Shown: positions 1-6,407 of the stretch, piece by piece
How positions within the stretch are numbered: position 1 is the stretch's first letter
How the letters are laid out: every line of letters begins with the position of its first letter
From: a virus
Virus record (IMG/VR): IMGVR_UViG_3300025694_000024
Location: 1 to 28,202 of that record
DNA: 28,202 bases
Strand: one strand, 5' to 3'
Notes under the pieces: generated by a model
What the model was told of the DNA's origin: nothing
The model's database searches: none
The model's input: only the letters and a program-made list of their open reading frames with translations
Made by a program: the position numbers and the translations under genes

Positions 1-154
1 TAAACTCCTCAAAAGATTTAGTGTAATCTCCTGACTCATTTAAACCTTTATACAGTTGTTCTGATTTTTTACTGTCGCCATACTGTTCTACAAATTCTTC
101 ATAAGATTTAGTGTAGTCTCCAGCTTCAAATAAAAGGTTATATAGTTTTTCCAT
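1..154 (-). CDS. N-terminus of a protein with 30-residue tandem repeats (partial)
   Basis: Only the first 51 codons are in the window; the gene runs off the left edge. Its ATG overlaps the stop of the upstream 682-aa gene as TAATG, so the two are probably translationally coupled. The visible protein is repetitive: the motif GDYTKS(Y/F)EEF appears twice, 30 residues apart, preceded each time by an L-Y-x-x-L-x-E-(A/S) stretch. The pattern is acidic, aromatic and helix-like. I have a memory of similar 'YTKS-EEF' repeats at the start of large phage virion proteins, often ones that also carry enzymatic domains further on, but nothing here shows such a domain. Because it follows two probable internal virion proteins, a role as another virion or ejection protein is a reasonable guess. 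Function is otherwise unknown. Confidence 0.75.
   Translation of the reverse strand, partial: MEKLYNLLFEAGDYTKSYEEFVEQYGDSKKSEQLYKGLNESGDYTKSFEEF
14..121 (-). repeat. 90-bp tandem repeat, about 1.2 copies visible
   Basis: The 18-base segment at 14-31 is repeated at 104-121 with a single difference, giving a period of exactly 90 bases (30 codons). It encodes the repeated GDYTKS segment of the partial gene. The array continues beyond the left edge, so copy number is unknown. Confidence 0.7.
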
Positions 155-2202
155 TAGTCGTATTTACCGCCACCACCACTACTATATCCTGCGGCTTGTT
201 CAGGTAATATTTGTTTTAAAACTTCGTCTACAGCTTTATTAACCCGTGACTTTAAGTCACCAGTTTTAGTTCCTTTAACCACTATTGGCTCATCTCTTCC
301 TTTTACTTTTATTGTAATAGTAGTTCCTGATATTGTATAACTTACATTCTGACTTGCAGAACTATCTCCTCTGGCTTCAGCAGCTTTATTTATTGCAGAT
401 CTAATTCCGCCTTCTAAATTTTGCATTTGCTCTTTATCTCCATCTTGATAGAAGTTCTCTTCAATTCCTTTAACCGCTTCATCATAAAAACTATTAACAG
501 GAACAGCACCTTTACCTTCACCTATTGTAGTGTCGCTATTAATAGCTTCTCTAGCTTCTCTTTTTTGTTGAGATGGAGTGCTTCTCTTTTTATTAATTTG
601 ATACTCTTTAGAAATAAACTCATCGCCATCAATTTGATTTTTATAAGTACCATCCCAATCTTTACCTTCAGGAACTTCAGTTCTTTCGGCTTCTACAAAC
701 TGCGATCGTCTTGTTGTTGGCTTACCATCCTTATCTACAAACTCTCCATCTGCATTTATTTTAAATTGCATTCTTTTACCCGCTTCATTCATAGCGTAAT
801 CAGATTGACTTCTGCCAGATATATTTGCTTTACCTCTAGCATCTTTATAGTCAGCACCATTTTTGTCAGTTTGGAAGAAAGCATATCCTGTGTTTAAGAA
901 ATCTTCTTTGTTTTTACCTTTAGATAATCTTTGTTCTTTTCTATTAGCCTCATCATCAAAATACACTACATCGAAATAGTCTCCTTTGTCTTCAAAGCTG
1001 TCGTATCTAAATCCAGACTGTGCGTATAATGCATCTAAAGCTCCGTCTACCTGTGCTTGATCGCCCGAGTACACTGCGTCTAAATTCTCAATTATAGTTC
1101 CTCCTTTTTTAATTTTGTCATCCCTCTTGATTTTGTCTTGTGGATTAAATCCTTTCTTAGCCGTTCCTTTAGAATCCATTTTGTTAGCAATCTTTCTTTT
1201 AACAATCTCAATAGCTTTTTCTTTAGCTTTAGGCGGAAATGTAAATTCAACAGAATTACCTGTTCCTTTCAAATCAATATACTTAGGAGCGTCTTTATCT
1301 TTAAATTGATACCCTGCTTGCGTTGCCAATATTTGAGCTATAGCAGCATCATCTCCAGTTAAAGCCTCAGCTTGAGAGTCAAGCCACTCATCAAATGTAG
1401 TAATATCGTCTGGTAGACCTAGTTTTTTTAACCTATCTTTATTGTTAAACATTTGCCTAAAATCCGTAAGAGTATACTCTGCACCCGTATCTGGATCTAC
1501 ATAAGCCGTCATCATTACCCCTAAATCATCTACAATCTTATTAGTTTCTACATCTAAATCAACTTTAACACCACCGTCATATTTCATCATATCCAAAATA
1601 ACACTTGGATTTTGAAAAGCATTAGGGTTTTTTTCAGGATCCGGCATAACAGTATATTGACCTTTATCGTCTTTACCCATAGTAACAACCTGAAGTTGGC
1701 CGTTAGCAGGGTTAGTCATAAATTTTTTATTATTTAAATTTCCAAAAGACTCTATTCGCTCCATAAAAGCCATGTCTGCTTCAGTGGCTGTTTTATTTTT
1801 TACCCTTTCTTTAGCGGCTGTATACCATCCGTCATAAACTTTAGTTATGTTTTTAAAATTAGTCATTCCATTCTTCATCTCATTCATTCTCAATTTATAA
1901 TCATGCATTTTAAACACACCTTTACGAACAAGCTTCATATTCATCATAAGTTGTTCTTGTTGTGATTTTGCAGAATCTAATAGAGCTTTGTCTAAAGATT
2001 GACTATTTACGTCAGGAAGTTCATTTAATTTTTCTATAGCCGACTGCGTAGCATCTTCAACAGCTTGTTGATCAGCTTTTCTTTTTTCATTAAATAAACC
2101 TATTTGTTTAGATATTGTATTGGCTATACTGCCCCAGTTTACTGGAGCTGCTGGATCTAATCCTGCGTATGTAGAATATTTACTTTTGTTAGATGTAGCC
2201 AT
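154..2202 (-). CDS. Probable internal virion (ejection/cargo) protein, 682 aa
   Basis: I do not recognise a catalytic domain. The N-terminal 100 or so residues are rich in Q, A, K and E and look helical, with a short lead segment around DPAAPVNWGSIANTISKQIG. The middle (about 280-560) is highly charged with many K/D/G residues, and the C-terminus ends in a glycine/serine tail (SSGGGGKYD). There is no signal peptide or membrane segment. Position is the main clue: it is the second of two Q/A-rich proteins following the tail-hub genes, where short-tailed phages keep their internal core or ejected proteins and crAss-like phages their cargo proteins. It starts 9 bases after the preceding gene and its stop overlaps the next start. 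A role in genome ejection is inference; a virion structural role is more secure. Confidence 0.55.
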   Translation of the reverse strand: MATSNKSKYSTYAGLDPAAPVNWGSIANTISKQIGLFNEKRKADQQAVEDATQSAIEKLNELPDVNSQSLDKALLDSAKSQQEQLMMNMKLVRKGVFKMHDYKLRMNEMKNGMTNFKNITKVYDGWYTAAKERVKNKTATEADMAFMERIESFGNLNNKKFMTNPANGQLQVVTMGKDDKGQYTVMPDPEKNPNAFQNPSVILDMMKYDGGVKVDLDVETNKIVDDLGVMMTAYVDPDTGAEYTLTDFRQMFNNKDRLKKLGLPDDITTFDEWLDSQAEALTGDDAAIAQILATQAGYQFKDKDAPKYIDLKGTGNSVEFTFPPKAKEKAIEIVKRKIANKMDSKGTAKKGFNPQDKIKRDDKIKKGGTIIENLDAVYSGDQAQVDGALDALYAQSGFRYDSFEDKGDYFDVVYFDDEANRKEQRLSKGKNKEDFLNTGYAFFQTDKNGADYKDARGKANISGRSQSDYAMNEAGKRMQFKINADGEFVDKDGKPTTRRSQFVEAERTEVPEGKDWDGTYKNQIDGDEFISKEYQINKKRSTPSQQKREAREAINSDTTIGEGKGAVPVNSFYDEAVKGIEENFYQDGDKEQMQNLEGGIRSAINKAAEARGDSSASQNVSYTISGTTITIKVKGRDEPIVVKGTKTGDLKSRVNKAVDEVLKQILPEQAAGYSSGGGGKYD

Positions 2203-2211
2203 AGAATTTTT

Positions 2212-3075
2212 TTAATTTTTGTCAAAAAGTAATGACGCAAAATCTTGTATAACGCTTGAGTTTCCAGCTTTTAGATCTATTAACATATTTTTCTTTTCTT
2301 TATTACTTAACTTATTAAACAAGGGATTATCAGTAAATAATTTTCTAGATTCTGGATTAGTTATATCAAAACCTTTAGGAAGACCAGCTTCTTTAAAAAC
2401 ATCCATACTACCCACTTGAGTCATTATATCACTTGTTAACTTATCATCTCTTCCTTGTAAGTATCCCGGTATCAATCCAGCTGCGCCTTGTAAACCAGAA
2501 GCTAATCCTTCTTGAGCTCCTGCCATAGCTTGACTAGCTTGCCTATTTGCATCTTTAGCTCTAAGAGATTCGTCTTGAGCCATACCTACATTTATATCTA
2601 TACCTTGTTGGTTTATGTTTTGCTTAGAGTCAGCTTTCATTTTATTGTTTTGGTACAAAGCCTCACCTAATGCTACTCTAGTTTTTTCTCCCTGTTCCCC
2701 TGCTAAAGCTCCAACTCTACCCACACCAGCTGCAACAGATCTTGCATCTCCTTCTTGTAGTGCTTGTAGTGATTGTTGTTGTTGTTGTAAAGTTTCTTCA
2801 AACTGTTTATTAAAAGCATCTAACGGTACGTTAACTCCAGCATAATAATCTTTTTCAGCCATTCTTTTGGCTTCGTCCATTAATTGTTTGTTTTTTCTTT
2901 CTGCTTCAGCCTGTTTACGCCTAGCAGTAATCATACTGTCAATACCCATTCCAAAACTAGCTAACCCAGATAGCGCACCAATACCTCCAGAAACTGCACC
3001 AAAGATTTCTTCTGTGCTCATTCCTTCATTGTCTTTATATCGATCTTGATTTTGTTTTTGTTTCCACCTAGGCAT
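2212..3075 (-). CDS. Probable internal virion protein (T7 gp14-like in character), 287 aa
   Basis: The protein starts with a basic, polar segment, followed at about residues 24-45 by a glycine/alanine-rich weakly hydrophobic stretch (GAVSGGIGALSGLASFGMG). A long A/Q/E-rich helical region with a run of glutamines near residue 97 comes next, and then a second glycine/alanine-rich patch near 190-205. Small, Ala/Gln-rich proteins with an N-terminal glycine-zipper-like segment are typical of ejected internal core proteins of podoviruses, such as T7 gp14, which enters the outer membrane. That match is by composition and position, not by a recognised motif. A promoter-like element lies just upstream (3104-3111), so this gene and the 682-aa gene after it may be transcribed separately from the tail genes. 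Confidence 0.5.
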   Translation of the reverse strand: MPRWKQKQNQDRYKDNEGMSTEEIFGAVSGGIGALSGLASFGMGIDSMITARRKQAEAERKNKQLMDEAKRMAEKDYYAGVNVPLDAFNKQFEETLQQQQQSLQALQEGDARSVAAGVGRVGALAGEQGEKTRVALGEALYQNNKMKADSKQNINQQGIDINVGMAQDESLRAKDANRQASQAMAGAQEGLASGLQGAAGLIPGYLQGRDDKLTSDIMTQVGSMDVFKEAGLPKGFDITNPESRKLFTDNPLFNKLSNKEKKNMLIDLKAGNSSVIQDFASLLFDKN

Positions 3076-3103
3076 GTTAATAGTTTTTAATAGTTAGAAT
3101 ACA

Positions 3104-3111
3104 CAAAGATA
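3104..3111 (-). promoter_or_regulatory. Bacteroidota-type -7 promoter element
   Basis: On the minus strand the 43-base gap before the 287-aa gene contains TATCTTTG, an exact match to the Bacteroidota -7 consensus TAnnTTTG, 29 bases before the ATG. The identical octamer occurs in two other intergenic gaps of this window. I see no convincing -33 TTTG partner at the usual distance, so a phage-specific or weak upstream element would be needed. Confidence 0.5.
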
Positions 3112-3118
3112 CTAAATT

Positions 3119-3874
3119 CTAAGGATAACTTTTCATGACATCACTACCCACTGAGAATAGTTCAACTGGGCTAGTGTTGCTATTTGTTAAAGTAAATTCC
3201 ATGTAATAACCTAGAACACCATGCGATTCTGCAACGCTATTTTTATAAGACATTATAAAATTTCCTTGAACAGGGATGTATGCACCTTGTGCCGAGGCGT
3301 CTACAGTGATCGTAGTAGACGTCATTGCTGTAACATACCCTACTAACTCTGGAGTAGTTTTTGCATATATTGCATCACCTATGCTTAGAATACTTCCTAA
3401 AGGTTCTGTGAATGTTATAACTGTAGCGTTTGCAGGGCCAGCAACTGCTGTTGCAGAACCTAATCCATTTGCAGATCTGAAGTTCCAGTTTATAGTGTCA
3501 GCCTTGCTTCTAATATATGTAAACCATTCTCCCTCTTTCTTTTCAAAGTATGCGCTTGCCATAGATCCGCTGTTTAAATCTGTGTTTAAATCAGTGACAG
3601 TCCAGCTGTCATCACTTTCTAGAGATAATGTTTTAAATAATTTTATATCTAATGTTGGCTTAGGATTAAACACACTAGTAATAGATGATGTTCCTTGAAT
3701 GCCATAATAGTTATTACGCAAAGAGTTAGTATTGTGTTGATATAAATTACCTCCTTTAAAAGAATAGAAGTAACTATTCATGCCAATCATAAAATCTGGA
3801 TAGAAAGTATAGAACGATGGCCAGCCTTTGCTGCCGTCACTATATGATAATGTTTGTAATGTTTCTATCGCCAT
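3119..3874 (-). CDS. Conserved tail structural protein, 251 aa
   Basis: The N-terminal half has the pattern SDGSKGWPSFYTFYPDF, then MNSYFYSFKGGNLYQHN and a later LFKTLSLESDDSW, all rich in aromatic residues and beta-prone. I recall this signature from short-tailed marine phages, where it occurs either alone or fused to the large stabilization/tail-hub protein. Residues about 135-208 form a distinct Thr/Val/Gly-rich insertion (ITFTEPLGSILSIGDAIYAK, then VGYVTAMTSTTITVD) similar in pattern to an insertion in the connector protein at 12502-13497. The gene follows the module-repeat genes by 10 bases, and its start region resembles that of the 782-aa tail-fibre gene. A tail-hub or tail-surface role is likely; the exact position in the particle is unknown. 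Confidence 0.55.
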   Translation of the reverse strand: MAIETLQTLSYSDGSKGWPSFYTFYPDFMIGMNSYFYSFKGGNLYQHNTNSLRNNYYGIQGTSSITSVFNPKPTLDIKLFKTLSLESDDSWTVTDLNTDLNSGSMASAYFEKKEGEWFTYIRSKADTINWNFRSANGLGSATAVAGPANATVITFTEPLGSILSIGDAIYAKTTPELVGYVTAMTSTTITVDASAQGAYIPVQGNFIMSYKNSVAESHGVLGYYMEFTLTNSNTSPVELFSVGSDVMKSYP

Positions 3875-3892
3875 ATCTTTTTATTTAACATA
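3870..3892 (-). repeat. Gene-junction repeat shared with 26818-26841
   Basis: This is the partner copy of the junction at 26818-26841. It follows the module protein ending PQLC; the other follows one ending PALC. Both downstream genes begin with the codons for MAI. Confidence 0.6.
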
Positions 3893-4826
3893 GTTGAGGA
3901 TAACCAAAATTCACAACACCACTGCTGTTTACTTCAATATATTCTCTGTTATTACTTCCAGTTCCAGTTAAATAATAATAACCACCAACTAGAGTGGTTG
4001 TTCCACCAGAATTACTGTAACAAGTATCACCTGTTGCAGGTAATGTACCGCTTCCATCATGGTAGTAAGTTTGATTTGCAGGAGGATTAGATCCGTCGAA
4101 CGGACATACTCCGTTAAAGTTACTCATAGTCGACGAGCTATATGATGTTAATGATGCTGGGCAATTAGTTACTGACGCAACTACACCTGAACCGCCTGTT
4201 ATTTGCATATAAATCCCACTTCCAGTTGTAGCAATTTTATAAAAACCATTACCTAAAACTGTTGTTTTACATAAATCACTATAACATACATCTGTTGCAA
4301 CCGGGGGTTGACCGGAAGATCCGTTATGGTAATAAGTTTGATTTATAGTTGCAGAACACGCATTAGTAGAAGTGGCTTGAACTGAACTAGATGTAAACGC
4401 TATTCCTACTGAAATTGTACCAACACTAGCAACAACACCTGAACCACCTGTTATTTGCATAAACGTAGTTGAAGTTAGCTTATAATATCCATTCCCTAAA
4501 ACATTTTGTCCAGGATCTGAATAACATACGTTAGTTGCAACAGGCGTACTTCCTGAGCCTGTATGGTAATATGTTTGATTTATTGTTGCTCCACATGCAG
4601 CTGACTCGCTTGTTTCTACCGTAGAAGAACTGAATGTTGTACACTCACAAGTATATGTTGTACTTAAAACAGGTGTGCTAGGCGCACCCGTTTGTTGTCT
4701 AAATGTATTGCTAGACGTTTTGTACCAACCGTTTGGAGCCGCTGTTGTCAATGCCGCATTTGTATATATGGCTGTAGCGGTTGCAAAGGAAGTTGTATTT
4801 AAAAAGTAGGTTCCTTGCGTGGGCAT
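3885..4826 (-). CDS. Surface protein made of four TYYH/TYF modules, 313 aa
   Basis: The whole protein is four copies of one module. Copy 1 (residues 1-62) is of the 'TYFLNTTSFATATAIYTN' type; copies 2-4 are of the 'NQTYYHxGSG' type. The shared frame is TYY-x(n)-Y(S/T)(D/N)-x-x-G-x-L-x-x-G-(Y/W)Y, then a short strand ending in I/E, then SGVV and a terminal Cys. The protein ends on the module cysteine (PQLC). Composition is Ser/Thr/Gly/Asn-rich and beta-prone with almost no charge, as in phage adhesins. There is no signal peptide, so it is a virion component and not a secreted protein. It is tandem with a paralogue (4841-5839) sharing its N-terminus MPTQGTYFLN. I do not know a named family. Receptor binding or particle decoration is inferred. 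Confidence 0.65.
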   Translation of the reverse strand: MPTQGTYFLNTTSFATATAIYTNAALTTAAPNGWYKTSSNTFRQQTGAPSTPVLSTTYTCECTTFSSSTVETSESAACGATINQTYYHTGSGSTPVATNVCYSDPGQNVLGNGYYKLTSTTFMQITGGSGVVASVGTISVGIAFTSSSVQATSTNACSATINQTYYHNGSSGQPPVATDVCYSDLCKTTVLGNGFYKIATTGSGIYMQITGGSGVVASVTNCPASLTSYSSSTMSNFNGVCPFDGSNPPANQTYYHDGSGTLPATGDTCYSNSGGTTTLVGGYYYLTGTGSNNREYIEVNSSGVVNFGYPQLC

Positions 4827-5839
4827 TTATTTTATTTTATTTATGGGGCACAATTGCTTATTCCCGCTACATACCCGTCTGTTCCAGTAATATGAATCTT
4901 TTTATCAGTTCCACCATCTTCGTAGTGATAATGTTTTGGATCAGCTACCGCTGTACCTGCTGAGTTTGTAAACATTGTGTCACCTGCTGCTGGATAAGTT
5001 CCGCTTCCATTATGATAGTAAGTTGTTCCTGGCGTTAATGCACATACTCCAAGGAAGTTACCACCTATTGTAGCTGTAAACGATGTTAAACTTGAACATC
5101 CAGTACAACATACATCATCTGCACTTGTTCCTACACATAAGCTAATTGAAGTTGCACAATCTGAACATGTAGTTTGTGTTCCTAAAGTTCCTGTTCCTCC
5201 TGTTACTTCTCTATAAACAATAGCTCCTCCGTTACCAGGGTTAAATGAATAGAATCCATTACTTGCTACTGTAGTTCCGTCAGCAGTGCTATATAATATT
5301 GTTGAAGCTGCAAAAGTTGTTTGGTTCATGTAATATGTACCTGACACACCTGTACAACATCCTATTGCTGCTGTACTACCAAATGTTAACCCTACTGCTG
5401 GGAAACATGTAGCACATGATACTGCTGTGCTTAATCCTGAACCATCGGTTGCGTTACTTGTTTTTTCTCTGCTTTGAGAAGAATATGAATAAAATTGATT
5501 AGCTGCAAAACTACTCAATAATGGGTTTGTATAAATACTTGTTGTTGCTGTAAAAGAAGTTTCTACATAAAATGATGAAGTAGTTCCAGAACAACATGCT
5601 GCGAATGCTGAAGCTCCGTAACCTAAAGTCAAGACAACTCCACATGTAGTACATGCAGCTGAAGTTCCTAGCGTACCATTACCTCCAGTCACTTCTCTAT
5701 AAACATTGTTATTATCCTTATACCATCCGTTAGGAGCAGCTGTTGTTAATGTTGCTTCTGTATATATATTTGTAGCAGTATTGGCATTTCCTGAAGCCCA
5801 AACTGTATCATTTAAAAAATAGGTTCCCTGCGTTGGCAT
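4735..5839 (-). repeat. Duplicated 5' ends of two neighbouring module genes
   Basis: The first 10 codons of the genes starting at 4826 and 5839 encode the same peptide, MPTQGTYFLN, and their DNA differs at only a few positions. The following blocks also align (LTTAAPNGWYK in both), with a short insertion in the 5839 copy. This marks a tandem gene duplication that has since diverged. Confidence 0.7.
4841..5839 (-). CDS. Surface protein made of four modules with CxxC/CC linkers, 332 aa
   Basis: Four module copies are visible: three of the 'TYF/FYV/TYY...TTFAAST(I/L)Y(S/T)' type and a last one of the TYYHNGSG type (about residues 265-330). The first three are joined by cysteine-rich linkers: CTTC then ACC, CATC then GCC, and CSDC then VCCTGC. 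The N-terminal ten residues are nearly identical to those of the next gene, so the pair arose by duplication. The linkers could bind metal or form disulfides in the mature particle; the sequence cannot decide. The gene is preceded by a 60-base gap with a small hairpin, and followed 14 bases later by its paralogue. Like its neighbours, it is low in charge and Gly/Thr/Ser-rich. The function is inferred to be a tail-associated adhesin. Confidence 0.65.
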   Translation of the reverse strand: MPTQGTYFLNDTVWASGNANTATNIYTEATLTTAAPNGWYKDNNNVYREVTGGNGTLGTSAACTTCGVVLTLGYGASAFAACCSGTTSSFYVETSFTATTSIYTNPLLSSFAANQFYSYSSQSREKTSNATDGSGLSTAVSCATCFPAVGLTFGSTAAIGCCTGVSGTYYMNQTTFAASTILYSTADGTTVASNGFYSFNPGNGGAIVYREVTGGTGTLGTQTTCSDCATSISLCVGTSADDVCCTGCSSLTSFTATIGGNFLGVCALTPGTTYYHNGSGTYPAAGDTMFTNSAGTAVADPKHYHYEDGGTDKKIHITGTDGYVAGISNCAP

Positions 5840-5857
5840 AAAGTAATAATTTTATTC

Positions 5858-5905
5858 TTGTAAATTTACAAAAAAAAAATATAATATCCTTAAGGTGGAT
5901 TAAGG
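5858..5905 (-). terminator. Weak hairpin and A/T palindrome in the 60-base gap
   Basis: Reading the minus strand, the stop of the 166-aa gene lies inside the hairpin CCTTAA-TCCACC-TTAAGG (5905-5888). About eight bases later comes a run of T residues (5879-5870), then the perfect 14-base palindrome TTGTAAATTTACAA (5858-5871). The stem is only six base pairs and is separated from the T run, so this may be a weak terminator or a processing site, or have no function. Confidence 0.35.
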
Positions 5906-6400
5906 AGTTACGCAAGGTTCAAGTAACGCTACAAACCCTGTATTGTTTGTAATTCTAAAAAATGTACTTGTTCCAGACGCATTAGTATGATAATAATCAT
6001 TAGCTAAAGGGTTTACACCATTAGCATCAGAGTAGACTAGTTCGCCAGCGGCTGGTATAGTTCCAGATCCGTTATGATAATATGTTTCTGTATAATTAGT
6101 GTCTCCACATATTCCGTTAAAAGTTCCTCCTATTGTTGCAGTAAAAGCAGTGAGTGTTGTGCCGCAACCAACACAGCATACTTCAGATGCTGAAGTAGAG
6201 TCGTAACATAACGACAATGCGTCTCCACAGGTTGGACAATTTGCAGCTGCTTGAAGAATACCATTTACTTGTCTACGAGCAATAGTACCTAAAGAATAAT
6301 AACCGTCAGCAGCTAAAGTGTTTAGCGCTTGATCAGTGTATAAAGAAATTGCATTTGCAAAACTTAATCCATCAAAGTAATATGTTGCTCTTGTTGCCAT
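5900..6400 (-). CDS. Surface protein made of two modules with a Cys-rich linker, 166 aa
   Basis: Module 1 (residues 5-55) begins TYYFDGLSFANAISLYTD; module 2 (about 104-163) begins TYYHNGSGTIPAAGELVYSD and ends at a Cys. Between them is the linker NCPTCGDALSLCYD...SEVCCVGC with six cysteines. The same linker, CYD followed by CCxxC, occurs in the C-terminal region of the 1722-aa protein, so the two genes share an evolutionary unit larger than the module alone. The gene starts seven bases after the 1722-aa gene and is probably co-transcribed with it. Its short size, beta-prone composition and placement suggest a tail-tip or tail-surface accessory protein. The role is inferred; no named family is recognised. 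Confidence 0.65.
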   Translation of the reverse strand: MATRATYYFDGLSFANAISLYTDQALNTLAADGYYSLGTIARRQVNGILQAAANCPTCGDALSLCYDSTSASEVCCVGCGTTLTAFTATIGGTFNGICGDTNYTETYYHNGSGTIPAAGELVYSDANGVNPLANDYYHTNASGTSTFFRITNNTGFVALLEPCVTP

Positions 6401-6407
6401 AATCTAT

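Noticed and set aside
421-1362. Open frames on the plus strand inside the 682-aa gene (for example 421-897)
   Set aside because: They are low-complexity Ser/Phe/Ile-rich translations antisense to a convincing gene, with no start context or plausible protein pattern.
3276-3698. A 140-codon plus-strand open frame opposite the 251-aa tail protein
   Set aside because: It is antisense to a gene with a recognisable conserved pattern, and nothing in its translation resembles a known protein.
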